64,000 bases of DNA from contig CAJNDS010000957.1 of NCBI GenBank assembly GCA_905221605.1, positions 669,501 through 733,500 of the forward strand. Direction: 5' to 3'. The DNA is from Symbiodinium natans (lineage: Eukaryota; Sar; Dinophyceae; Suessiales; Symbiodiniaceae). Positions 1 through 12,100 of the stretch are shown in pieces (position 1 is the first letter of the stretch; every line of letters starts with the position of its first letter). A program made the position numbers and the translations under genes. Under the pieces are notes generated by a model that worked only from the letters and a program-made list of their open reading frames with translations, did not search any database and had not been told where the DNA came from.

Positions 1-1432
1 TTTTTCACAGTTTTGAGTGACCTGCGCGCAGACGAAGCCTCCGACTTGCCAGCTCCCCAGAACGGTGTGCGCGAGCCGAAGCTCTAGTACGCATCCATAC
101 ACCATCAGAAGCCTCGATGTGCCATGTTGTGCCCAGCTCCGAACGATTTGGGATGCCCGATGGGATACCCTTACGTCTCGAGAAGCGTTAGCTCTGTAAT
201 TCTGAGGGCACTACCTGGACACGAAGGGTCAGCTGCAGGCAGGATAGCAAAACATGCAGAACATGCGGACGATGTGGAACATGCAGAAGGAATGTGCTTG
301 AGTTTTGAACGCCACGGCGAGGTTTGAACTTCTACGGCCCGGGTTTTTTTCGACGATTAAACTACCTTGCATATACCCAACCCGAAAGCTGGTGACGGCT
401 GTTCAGGATGAGCCGCACCTCTGTAAGTTCTTCATACCCCCATGCTCCATAGAAGGCAACCCACCTAGTACTGCGTTACTGCGTTGCCTCGGCTCTGGAT
501 GGCTGCAGATGGGCAGAACTTGGCAACTGCGGGCCCAAAGCGCCTGAAAATTGTGCCGCCCCTGTTGAAGCTCCACAATATCTGGCACGGTCAATCAACT
601 CGGCGGCATGCGGCGAAGTTATGCCAAACCATGCACCACTTGTGTGGCTGCGTTTCTACATTTGCCTGCACGGCAGTTTGCTTTGGAATGGTCGGTCTGG
701 GGTACCATCGGGCCGCATAGCAGGTGCCTGAAATCATGAAATGTCCATCGGAACCGAAAAGCATCGCTCGTTGCTGCAGTGAAGCAGGCTGGCTTGAAAT
801 GATGTGAATGATTTCCATTGCGGTGCTAGCAAGTCGCCGGGGCAGAGGCGGGGTGAGTGAAAAAGAGAAGCTGTGATGCATTCAGGGTCCCTTTTCGTCA
901 CAGCAGATGGCGCTCTGGCAACTGGGTGGCAAGTGGTGGTTAAGCAATGTGAGTCGCATCGTAACACAACCTGTCTGCGGTGGAAGCTGGGTGACATTTG
1001 CAAAGTCGCAGAGTCTTGGTCTAGCACTGGAGGTTCAGCAGGCTGAGAATTAAGGCACGACCACGACATGTTGCCAAAGACCCTTCGACTTCGTCGCGGT
1101 ACCGATACCGAGTTCTTCACGATTCCTGAGCTTGGGGCTCAGGTGTGTGAGGATGTGTGAGGCGTTATTTGGCGGTTGTGATGGCCATGGAGCCATGGCA
1201 GCCATGAGGTTCTTCCCTGCTCCTTTGACGCCGTTCAAGTCGCTGCCAGTGGTGCCAGCTGCGAAGGACATGTCTGTATGCTGAGTATGCTGCCTCCCAT
1301 GGGTGGATCGCACTCCATGGAAGCGCAAGAGACTGCATGGGAGTCTGGCCACGGAAGCATGCAGAAGGGGTAGTGGAAGTCGCGTGGAAGCCACTTTTTC
1401 TCGATGTACTCCACGCCTACTGCAGCTGGACT
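1..1432. other. No gene resolved
   Basis: Short open stretches occur on both strands, but none has a recognisable motif or a matching pair of splice signals. The segment ends in unique sequence running into the 112-bp satellite. It may be intergenic or intronic. Confidence 0.4.
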
Positions 1433-4153
1433 ACTGGACCAGAAAAGTACCCAGCTGATGCTCATGATGCTCGCCTCCCGCCTCGTCACATCTGCGCAAT
1501 CACTCGGTCGAAGGGTTTTGCAAACGTCTGGAGCTCAAGGGGCCACTGTACCAGAAAAGTACCCAGCTGATGCTCATGATGCTCGCCTCCCGCCTCGTCA
1601 CGTCTGCGCAATCACTCGGTCGAAGGGTTTTGCAAACGTCTGGAGCTCAAGGGGCCACTGGACAAGAAAAATACCCAGCTGATGCTCATGATGCTCGCCT
1701 CCCGCCTCGTCACATCTGCGCAATCACTTGGTCGAAGGGTTTTGAAAACGTCTGGAGCTCAAGGGGCCACTGTGCCAGAAAAGTACCCAGCTGATGCTCA
1801 TGATGCTCGCCTCCCGCCTCGTCACATCTGCGCAATCACTCGGTCGAAGGGTTTTGCAAACGTCTGGAGCTCAAGGGGCCACTGTACCAGAAAATTACCC
1901 AGCTGATGCTCATGATGCTCGCCTCCCGCCTCGTCACATCTGCGCAATCACTCGGTCGAAGGGTTTTGCAAACGTCTGGAGCTCAAGGGGCCACTGTGCC
2001 AGAAAAGTACCCAGCTGATGCTCATGATGCTCGCCTCCCGCCTCGTCACATCTGCGCAATCACTCGGTCGAAGGGTTTTGCAAACGTCTGGAGCTCAAGG
2101 GCCCACTGTACCAGAAAAATACCCAGCTGATGCTCATGATGCTCGCCTCCCGCCTCGTCACATCTGCGCAATCACTCGGTCGAAGGGTTTTGCAAACGTC
2201 TGGAGCTCAAGGGGCCACTGTACCAGAAAAGTACCCAGCTGATGCTCATGATGCTCGCCTCCCGCCTCGTCACATCTGCGCAATCACTCGGTCGAAGGGT
2301 TTTGCAAACGTCTGGAGCTCAAAGGGGCCACTGTACCAGAAAAGTACCCAGCTGATGCTCATGATGCTCGCCTCCCGCCTCGTCACATCTGCGCAATCAC
2401 TCGGTCGAAGGGTTTTGCAAACGTCTGGAGCTCAAGGGGCCACTGTACCAGAAAAGTACCCAGCTGATGCTCATGATGCTCGCCTCCCGCCTCGTCACAT
2501 CTGCGCAATCACTCGGTCGAAGGGTTTTGCAAACGTCTGGAGCTCAAGGGGCCACTGTACCAGAAAAGTACCCAGCTGATGCTCATGATGCTCGCCTCCC
2601 GCCTCGTCACATCTGCGCAATCACTCGGTTGAAGGGTTTTGCAAACGTCTGGAGCTCAAGGGGCCACTGTACCAGAAAAGTACCCAGCTGATGCTCATGA
2701 TGCTCGCCTCCCGCCTCGTCACATCTGCGCAATCACTCGGTCGAAGGGTTTTGCAAACGTCTGGAGCTCAAGGGGCCACTGTACCAGAAAAGTACCCAGC
2801 TGATGCTCATGATGCTCGCCTCCCGCCACATCTGCGCAATCACTCGGTCGAAGGGTTTTGCAACCGTCTGGAGCTCAAGGGGCCACTGTACCAGAAAAGT
2901 ACCCAGCTGATGCTCATGATGCTCGCCTCCCGCCTCGTCACATCTGCGCAATCACTCGGTCGAAGGGTTTTGCAAACGTCTGGAGCTCAAGGGGCCACTG
3001 TACCAGAAAAGTACCCAGCTGATGCTCATGATGCTCGCCTCCCGCCTCGTCACATCTGCGCAATCACTCGGTCGAAGGGTTTTGCAAACGTCTGGAGCTC
3101 AAGGGGCCACTGTACCAGAAAAGTACCCAGCTGATGCTCATGATGCTCGCCTCCCGCCTCGTCACATCTGCGCAATCACTCGGTCGAAGGGTTTTGCAAA
3201 CGTCTGGAGCTCAAGGGGCCACTGTACCAGAAAAGTACCCAGCTGATGCTCATGATGCTCGCCTCCCGCCTCGTCACATCTGCGCAATCACTCGGTCGAA
3301 GGGTTTTGCAAACGTCTGGAGCTCAAGGGGCCACTGTACCAGAAAAGTACCCAGCTGATGCTCATGATGCTCGCCTCCCGCCTCGTCACATCTGCGCAAT
3401 CACTCGGTCGAAGGGTTTTGCAAACGTCTGGAGCTCAAGGGGCCACTGTACCAGAAAAGTACCCAGCTGATGCTCATGATGCTCGCCTCCCGCCTCGTCA
3501 CATCTGCGCAATCACTCGGTCGAAGGGTTTTGCAAACGTCTGGAGCTCAAGGGGCCACTGTACCAGAAAATTACCCAGCTGATGCTCATGATGCTCGCCT
3601 CCCGCCTCGTCACATCTGCGCAATCACTCGGTCGAAGGGTTTTGCAAACGTCTGGAGCTCAAGGGGCCACTGTACCAGAAAAGTACCCAGCTGATGCTCA
3701 TGATGCTCGCCTCCCGCCTCGTCACATCTGCGCAATCACTCGGTCGAAGGGTTTTGCAAACGTCTGGAGCTCAAGGGGCCACTGTACCAGAAAAGTACCC
3801 AGCTGATGCTCATGATGCTCGCCTCCCGCCTCGTCACATCTGCGCAATCACTCGGTCGAAGGGTTTTGCAAACGTCTGGAGCTCAAGGGGCCACTGTACC
3901 AGAAAAGTACCCAGCTGATGCTCATGATGCTCGCCTCCCGCCTCGTCACATCTGCGCAATCACTCGGTCGAAGGGTTTTGCAAACGTCTGGAGCTCAAAG
4001 GGGCCACTGTACCAGAAAAGTACCCAGCTGATGCTCATGATGCTCGCCTCCCGCCTCGTCACATCTGCGCAATCACTCGGTCGAAGGGTTTTGCAAACGT
4101 CTGGAGCTCAAGGGGCCACTGTACCAGAAAAGTACCCAGCTGATGCTCATGAT
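1433..4153. repeat. 112-bp tandem satellite, 24 full units
   Basis: Units start at 1453, 1565, 1677 and so on every 112 bases, ending in a partial unit at 4138. Most copies differ by 0-3 substitutions. Two units have one extra A (near 2321 and 3998) and one lacks 5 bases (near 2827). Each unit contains GATGCTCATGATGCTCGCC, a CGCAATCACTCGGTCGAAGG stretch and GGAGCTCAAGGGGCCACTG. Because 112 is not a multiple of 3, the frame rotates at every unit. The serial 74-codon open frames are therefore by-products and the array is not a protein-coding repeat. High identity suggests recent expansion or homogenisation. Confidence 0.97.
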
Positions 4154-5976
4154 TCCCGGGCCTGTGTGTGTAGGAATCGACACTTTCTCTTTCGTAATTA
4201 AAAGCCGAGTCTCACCAGCCCGCCTGATCATACACTACAAAGCTGCAGCCCGGTAATGTGGGAGCTTTATGTTGAGCCCTATGCGCCGGCTGCTCCACGC
4301 GTTTGCAGGGATGCATGATGCCTCCCGCCTCGTCACATCCGCGCAATCACTCGGTGGCCCCCTGAGCTCGAGACGTTTGCACAGAGCGTGCAAGCCGGGA
4401 ATGAAAATGCCGAGTCGAGCCTTAAAATGGTTTTCTCAGTTCTTTTTTTGACGGCATCTTGCGAGTGAGTGCAGCGAAAGCTCGCCGACCACAACGGATC
4501 TGACATCGGATTACGGATTGGGCAACGTTGCATTCGGCGTTTTTGTCCTAAGCATTCAAAGTACTAGTAAACACTTGCGCGCGCCGTCTCGGCAGCCGGG
4601 CTGGCCCAATGTGGGGTGCAGCATGCGCAACGGTCTAGAGGCATCAAATGGTTTCAGGTGCTCCAGCAAGTGCTCCAGCAAGGGGGTTTCAGGGAGGTCC
4701 CAGCCGGGTTGGGTGGTTTGGGGGAAGGGCTGGAAGGGGGGAAGGAGGCCAGATCCTGGTCAGCTTGTTCTCGATGCTTCTCCAGCTGGAAGCCGAGAAC
4801 GAGTCAGTGTGTGACTTCTGGCCCTTGTTCCTGTTTCAATTTCAAAAACTAATTTGCGGAAGCAGTTCGCAGAATCCACTAAGTTTGCAGAAGCGTCCGC
4901 GGAAGCAACGCATAGTACATCGGGAGACTGCAAACACTCGGAAGGACGAAGTGTACTTAGAGACTTGTTTCAGCAAGAATCATAATTAGGGGAATGCAAG
5001 TATTACAAGTGTGTAGCCACAGCTTATGTTATTGTTTGACCCGTGCGATGCGGACGAAACAACTATGGCAAACATCTCCAACCTAGCAAGCGCGATTCGC
5101 CAGCCATCATTCTCAGGAGGCACCCCCAGCAGCGGTTAGGCCCGGGCTGCTCGCAAGGGTGCTCTCGTGTGCTGGTTTGTGTCACCAGATGCACTCAGAT
5201 TGCTTCCTCGCCTATGTACTGCTGCTAAGATGCCAGTAAGACGCCTTGTCGGAACTGTTCCCTGCAAAAGGGTATTCGGTGAAGTCAGGGGGGAGAAGTC
5301 AGGGGCGAGGGGAAGAAAAACATGTTTCTGGTGAAGGCAAGTGCCCCAGCAGCCGAAGGCGGGATCTCATCTGTGCTTTCTGTCCGAGTGCGCGCAGAAG
5401 TCCAAGCCTCGTTGCGAAGCCACCTGAAGGCAGATCTCAGCCATCTGGCCGGCGACTTATAATCTATCTTCAGCTGATTCCACGGTGCCTAGCACATCTG
5501 CTCTGAGGGCCCTTTGGCATCGCTTTTCGCAAACGCCACAGCTGCTGCACATGCCGGATGGCCCAGTGACTACCCAGTGTTCACCAGCAGTGCGTGGCAC
5601 AGAATCGCTTGCAGAAAGGCGTGGAAAGAACCACAAGTCAAAGCATTTTACATGCATCTAGTTCTATATTGCTAAACGCAGCATCTGAAAGAGTTGCCGT
5701 GATTGGCAACTCGGCTTCCAGCATCCGGGGATCACTGGAAACCTGGGGACTCTGCGGCAGACTCCCCATGAATTCTGTGGTGCCACACGCTCTCCAGGCC
5801 AGTGCGCAACAGGCACTCGCGTGGGCCTTACGAAGTAGTTTCTTTGTCGAGTTGTTGTGTTTCATTGTGCTGAACTCGAGAGAGGTCTCATGTTGCAAAT
5901 GCATATGATAGTGTTTAGGCAGCTGGCAAGAAGGGAGAGAAGGCCGACGTCTCGGGTTGATCAAGTTTCTGCTCAG
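4154..5976. other. Mostly unannotated; one relic satellite unit
   Basis: Bases 4316-4380 resemble the 112-bp unit (CCTCCCGCCTCGTCACATC, CGCAATCACTCGGTGG, GAGCTC, ACGTTTGCA) but are rearranged and diverged, so this is an old detached copy. Around 4748-4850 and 5390-5465 there are short protein-like stretches in competing frames without convincing splice sites. No gene is called. Confidence 0.5.
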
Positions 5977-6166
5977 CTCCCGCTACTGCTACTGCTACTG
6001 CTGCTGCTGCTACTACTACCACTACCACTACCACTACGACTACTACCACTACTACGACGACGACGACAACTACTACGACGACGACGACGACTACTACTAC
6101 TGCTACTACTACTACTGCTACTACAACAACTACAACAACAACAACAACTACTACTACTAGTACTAG

Positions 6167-6252
<86 letters not shown>

Positions 6253-6385
6253 GTACTGCTACTACTGCTACTACTGCTACTACTGCTACTACTGCTACTG
6301 CTACTGCTACTAGTACTAGTACTAGTACCAGTACCAGTACACAGTACTAGTACTTACTAGTATTAGTACTAGTACTAGTACTAGC
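5977..6385. repeat. Compound CTA/CTG/CGA trinucleotide block
   Basis: About 400 bases of almost pure trinucleotide units. CTACTG, CTACCA, ACGACG and ACAACA phases come first, then a long (ACT)n core at about 6165-6250, then CTGCTA units, then ACTAGTACTAGT hexamers to about 6385. The 167-codon Leu-rich and 67-codon Tyr/Asp-rich frames here are direct translations of the repeat and are not called as genes. Confidence 0.95.
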
Positions 6386-6577
6386 ATCGACGAAGACATG
6401 ACTGTGGACTGTGGCCTCCAGACTCTTCATGTGAAGCAAGCATTCCTTCTGGGCAAAGTGGTCTGGATACACATTGCCACGCGACACCCTTCTCCGTCCC
6501 GCTCGTCCTCCTCTGTTTCTCGTAGCTTCTCGCAACTTCTCGAAACTTATCGTAACTTCTCTCCCTGCTCTGGCTAA

Positions 6578-6709
6578 ATGGTCATTGTCAGGGGAAGGGC
6601 AAACACGCTGCGGAGGAAGGCCTGTGCCTTGTGTGACACCATGGAAGGCTTTTGCAAGGTACTGCCATGTGCCAGTGAATTTAGAAGTTGTGTTGCACGT
6701 CATAGCAAG
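6578..6709 (+). CDS. Possible Cys-rich coding exon, unknown function
   Basis: Open from an ATG at 6578 to a consensus-looking donor (GCAAG followed by GTGAGC) at 6709/6710, ending in phase 0. It would encode 44 residues with the Cys pattern CALCDTMEGFC, then CASEFRSCVARH, which could bind a metal. The frame continues past the donor into a basic, Ser-rich stretch, so the exon could be longer. No family is recognised and no partner exon was found. The call rests only on frame, Cys spacing and the donor. Confidence 0.25.
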
Positions 6710-7614
6710 GTGAGCAGGCCCAGTCCAAGAAAGGGCGGGGCAAAGCAAAGGAGAAAGCAGCACAGGCAGGGCATGGAGAGCATGGTAGAAAGCATGGGCG
6801 CAGAGCGTTCACCAGAGAGCGCCAGGAGGCCGAAAACGGTTGGGTTTGGCGGTGATCTTGGGCCCGGGCTTCTGAAATTCGCATCTCTGCCCTGTGGACA
6901 ACTCCAAGGTCCGCCGAGCATGGTTGGAGCAACGACAAGGCGCCGTTGAGCGCCAAACATTTTTCCAGAATTTTACCGGAAGCGGTTGCCTTCATCAGCC
7001 CACCCCACATCTCTTGCCCAGTGGTGGGATTGGTCCTGGAACGGCTGGTCCGAGAATGGCGAGAGCTGGGAGAACGGCAAGCAAGCAGGCGTTGCCGCAG
7101 AAAACATGCCATGTGAGCAGATGCGCGTGGGTTTGGCGGAGGTCGTTTCATTTCTGGAGCCTTGCAATCGTTTGGACAGGTGATTGGAGTGGAGACGGCG
7201 CACCTCACAAGGAGAAAGGGGATAAGGTCACTGCAGTCCAGGCCCCCCGAAGAGTCGGAGAGACAGGCTGCGGATAGAGTGAGCGAAGCCATCCTGTTCC
7301 TGAAGCCGATATCAGCAAACAAGATCTTGCTCTCCATCCCCTTTACTCGAGAAACTCATCCCCCCCAAACCCACAAAACAGGCAATATGCACAGAACCCA
7401 GCAAGCCCAAAGCCCCAAACAAGAAGAGGAAGAAGTTGCAAGAGGAGTAGAAAAGATTGAATGAGTGACCAGATCTTTGCTTGAGAGGCGGCCTTTGGAA
7501 GCCTGAAGTGGGGTCCGCCCTTCCAGGCGGGAAAGACGCCGCGCCTTTTTTGAGATCTCCCTCTCCTTGCGTGTTCAAAGGGAAGCGAACGGAGGAAACT
7601 GAAGCCGACTGCCT
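6710..7614. other. No gene resolved
   Basis: Open frames occur on both strands (for example a minus-strand frame over 6681-7337), but they have no family motif and the strands contradict each other. From 7380 to 7460 the + strand could encode a Glu/Lys-rich tail, with no supporting splice signals. Confidence 0.35.
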
Positions 7615-8673
7615 GCCGTGGCCATATGCATGCCCAGGACGACGACCTTTTCCCGGAGGCAGTGCTGCAGATGATGTGCGCGGAGCTTTAGCTTATGGGC
7701 GGGGGCTGATTCAGAGAGCCTTGAGGAGCCGATTCGCCGCGTTCTGGATGAGGGCATTGTGTGGGAGGCAAGGCCTATGCCTCTGTGATTGTCTTCAGAA
7801 ATCGGGTTGTCCGAGTCGAGTCATCCGAGTCCTGAATGTGCGCACAGGAGCGCTGGATCTCCCCCCTTGCCGTGCGCTTCTCCCAGGGAAAGATCCATCC
7901 CTTCTTCCACGAGCGCGGGCCGATCTCCGAGGCCCCACTTCATGGTGCTGCTGAGTTCGATTTGTTAGGTGATCACAGTTTGATCACCCCTCTTGCCCCC
8001 TCTGGTTCTCCGGAGACAGGTCATGCTGCAGATCAAGCTGAAAACAGAGGAGGGAAAGAGAAGTAAGCCGGGGACCTGCACCTGCAGGAAGAAAGCTTGA
8101 GGATGTTGCTTGCAGCCGTGTGGAAGAAGTTTGCTACTAGCGGCTTTGTCTTGGGCTAGGCCTGGGATGCAGCTTTCCTTTCCCGCTACCGTGCATGCAG
8201 CAGTGCATGCTCTGAACATACTGCCCTGCAATGTACAACTCTTTCCCAAACCAAGTGTCTTCCTGTGTCCGCAAGCGACACCGTCAACCCCCAAGGGGTG
8301 CATTGTTTCAAACTTTTGACTTTTTAAGCTTGGCACCTCTTCGAGGTAACTGTAATTGAAGCTTTCACCTCTTACATGCCCCTTACATGCCCCTTACATC
8401 GGTGACCAAGGCGCATCGAGCCGCCCTTCCCTCCCGTGCGCCTCCTGCACCTTAAGGAGCAGGCTCTCCCGTTTTGGCTCCCCTTCAACTGCATCAGCAC
8501 CGTAGGATACGCATTTTGTGAAATCCGCGTTCCTGTTGGTGTTTGAGTACTTCGACGAACCGCAGACCATTTCATTGCTTTGCTGCCTTTTGCTGGCAGC
8601 CCTGAACTCGAAGGGCGTCCTCGTTACTCTGGACAACCGACGGCTCTACGCGCTGCAGCGTTTCGCGCTCCAG
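7615..8673 (+). CDS. Multi-exon gene with VRFSQ...DNRRLYALQ motifs, function unknown
   Basis: Three exons are supported by frame and splice signals. 7848-7931 (phase 0/0, GC donor) encodes a segment with ISPLAVRFSQGKIHPFF. 8020-8062 starts after CAG and ends at GTAAGC. 8614-8673 (phase 0/0, GC donor) encodes GVLVTLDNRRLYALQRFALQ. Probable further coding pieces are near 7618-7685 (AQDDDLFPEAVLQMMC), 7715-7760 (EEPIRRVLDEGIVWE), 7770-7825 (AYASVIVFRNRVVRVE) and 8527-8555 (LVFEYFDEP). A segment with Arg-Phe-Ser/Thr-Gln followed by DNRRL recalls the ParB/sulfiredoxin-type fold, but that is only a suspicion. The 7770-7825 piece and the next exon are in different frames separated by a few bases, so an indel or a missing intron is likely. 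The gene sits just upstream of the MATE gene on the same strand. Confidence 0.55.
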
Positions 8674-9180
8674 GCTGGAGACAGAGAGACAGAGAGACAC
8701 GGAAACATGGAGACACGGAGACACAGGACGGAGTGTCTCAGGCTGTTTGACTTCGTAGGAGTGGCCGACTCCGTGCCTTGTGCGGGCGCTCTGCGTCGAC
8801 GAGCTCACGCCCACAAGGCCAATGCACAACTTGGGGGCAGCGTCACAGCTTCAGCAGTTTCAGCTGCGTTTGAGGCTTCACTCGGCTTTTCAGGGTGTTT
8901 TGTAGGCTTAAAGGGAGAAAGGGCCGGTCCGCGCCCGCGCCCCCGAATGCAGATGAGGAGCGATGAGAACAGGATCCGACATCAACGGAACGCCTGTTGT
9001 GCCCCAACAGCCTCAGCCTCCCCGACAGCCATCTGCCCAATACCTCCCATCTTGGTACGGCTTAGCTGGGAGTAGCTTCGTGTGCATAGACTGAAGCCTA
9101 TAAATAAAGAAGTGGCGTGTAGGCTTAGAGAGGAGTTCCTGTGCCTCTTTGCGGGTCAGGGCTCCCAAGCCTTCCCCGCC

Positions 9181-12100
9181 ATGGCTGAAATGGCCGCAGC
9201 GGCTGCGCGTGGGAGCGCCTCTGGGAGCGTTTCGGTGGAGGCTCGCGAGGGCTTCCTGGGTGAGGACAAGGCAGGGCTCTCAAAAAGGTGAGAGCATGAG
9301 AGCATGACGTGCGATGACGCGGGATGATCGAGCTCTGAATCTTACTGCAAAAAACCTTCAAGTTGTTGGAACTGTCGGAATTCGTTCGCCAAGTTCGCCA
9401 AAATTCTTTCTCAGGCCTGGGGCAGGAAAGCGCTCCGGGAGATTCGTGCCGTCGTGAAGCTGGGCGTCCCTCTGGCACTTTCGGCGGCCAGTGGCGTCTT
9501 CAACAACCTTCTCACCAGCATTATGCTGGGCCGCCTGGATACAGTGGCATTGGCGGCGGTGTCTGTGAGCAGCATCTGGACGTCGCTGACGGATGTCCTC
9601 TTCTTCTCTGGGTGTCTTGGGTAGAGTCGGGTAGAGTCGGGTAGAGCCTTCTCAAAATGGGGTCACTGGCCTGTGACAAAGGGACCGCGAATGTCATTGT
9701 TATTAGAATTTGTTAAGTTGTTGTTGTCTGTTCCAAGGGCTGAGGGGAGCCCCTCTAGCACCTCCTTGCTCAGGATTGGCCAGCTGTCGATGTTCTGCAG
9801 CCAAGCTTATGGGGCCGGAAATTTGCCTCTGGTGGGCACCTGGCTACAGATCTACCTCGTCTTCACCACCCTCGTGGGCTTGCCCTCCGTCTCGGCTTGG
9901 GAGCCCACCTTCACATTGCAAACCGCAGACAAGCATAGAACGTGCAGACACACCTTTAGAGACCTTGCTTGAAACAGAGCTTGCTTCGTGCTTGCTTCGA
10001 TGTGAACGGAGATGCCTGAGATGCCTCTGAGGCCCTTCATGTCGCTTCGCTGGCTCACCGAGCCCGTTCTGAGATCCTTCGGTCTTGACAAGGATGTGGC
10101 GCACTTCGCGGGCGTGTATGCCGTGTGGTCTCAGGCCGATGGTGTCCCCATGCGACCCCAAAACAAGACTCAGAAGAACTGAAACAAAGGCCTCAAAAGT
10201 CCAAAAAGCCCAGCGCCGTCAGCACTTTGGGGCCAGTGCCTGGACTGCAAAGGCGGGCTTCCTCCTGGATGTGTGGTACTGCGCGGTGAAGGAGTACTAT
10301 GCCGCGCAGCAAATCACCCTCCCAGCTGCTGTTGTGGACTGTGTCTTCACCCTGGTAAATCTTGGCCTTGGCTATGTCATGATCTTCACATTGAGGATGG
10401 GAATCATTGGGGCAGCCCTTGCTTTCACGATAAGCAAGCTGCTTCGTGCCCCCGGCATCTGCAGCACACCTGTTTTGTTTTCTTTTTCTTCTCCATCAGC
10501 AGCTTTTCCCAGCCAGCCGCAGCCTTGGATGGTCTACCGGCGCGCCGCCTAGGCAACATAACTTTCGTGGTCTTCTGCTGGCAGAGGGGATATCACAAGA
10601 CCACATGGCCTGGATGGTCCTGCTCGGAAATTTTCCAAGCAAGTCGCTGGCGAAAGCTGCACGTCAGCATTTTCAGATCTTGCTACTGACTCCATGATGA
10701 TTTTTTCAGGCCACTAGCGGTTCAGGGCAAAACCTGAAGCCTTGCCCTTGCAGAGGTGTTCTTTTGTTCATCTTGATCGGCGACACATAGAGGACACAAG
10801 AGAGATTTTAGCATCAACATGTGGAGGGAATCTATGCCTTCATACTACGTGCAAAAGCACGGAAATAGAGGTTCTCACCTGAAAAATCATAGTAATAGTC
10901 AAAACCAGGGCCTCGGGGCCAGTCTTCACACACGCTTGCATTTTTGTTTTGCGCACCGCCCTCAGAAGTAGGACTGGGACGCAGCGCGGTGAAGGCTACA
11001 GCAGTTTCCCGGTGCTCTAGGCCCTGTGCGCAAACATGGGCCACGGCCGAGACGGACCCAACTGCTTCGCTGGATCTGAGCCGACCAGACCAGCCGGAAA
11101 ATATTTTGGATGTAGTCTCAGGACAGCCTGAAACCTGCGCACCGAGGTTTCCTATTGAAATGCGCGTTGTGTGTGTGTATTTAATATCTGTGAAAACAAG
11201 TTAGCGGCTCTTCAGGCCAATCCACCCACAAAGTATCGATGATTTAGAATCAAAGCGTACAGGAAGTCGATTTTCATACTGAATTTCGAGTTATTTCGAG
11301 GCACGAGCGGGCCCCACAAGAAGTTTCAGCTCATTTTCATTGCTGCTGTTCGCAGGAGCGCATGCAGTTGTCGGTTGTGGGGAGGAAGCGGGACAGAATA
11401 CAGTCTCGAGGCCCAGCTGGACCGCCTAGCGCCAGCTCCTTTGCTGCATCTTTGTTCAGAGTACATCCGTCGGCGTTTGCTGCGCCGTATGTCGAGCCCT
11501 TCGACCAAACAAGGGCGAACTGCTGAGGGTAGTTTTCATGCCCGCCGTCGCTGCTGCCGCGTTGTGATGTGGTGTGGGAGCTTGTGAGGTGCGGTGCTCA
11601 AGCTACACCACCACCAGCCCCGCTAGTCCCTACAACCTGCTGCCTCGTCAGCATCGTAACGTCTCGACAGGTCCACGGGCACGCGCTCTAAAGAAGTCGC
11701 CCAGACACGAAAGCCATCCCGTGCCCTGAGCTCCCTCCCGCATCGACTGTTCCTGAAGATCCGGTTGGGCCGGTTGGGCTGGCCGGGCCTCTGGAAAACT
11801 GGCCTGCGCGCCATAGGACCAAGCAATCCAGCGCCATGTAACCCTACAGCGGAAAATACGGAAGTGACTCCAGCTCAGCAACCCCTGGCGAAACTTCCAC
11901 TGAACGTCTTACACAGCTGCCTCGGGCAGGCAAGGGTCCTGCGGCAGAACCATACTCTGGCCCTGCCACATCACCTTCCAAAGGTCCAGCCTGACCGCCT
12001 CGCAGACGTGTTTTGCATCGTAACCTGTTGACCACCTGGGTCAGCCGGGTCAGCGGATCTCAGAGACGGGTCCGTGGCTGAACGTCTCAAACGAAGAAAC

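Noticed and set aside
1453-4201. Serial 74- to 149-codon open frames across the satellite
   Set aside because: The 112-base period shifts frame at every unit; the frames are artefacts of repetition. It is not a CRISPR array either, because there are no unique spacers between short repeats.
5857-6360. Poly-Leu and Tyr/Asp-rich open frames
   Set aside because: They are translations of the trinucleotide repeat, which is open in several frames.
6681-7337. 218-codon minus-strand frame
   Set aside because: No motif, Ser/Pro/Cys-biased composition and conflict with + strand genes on both sides.
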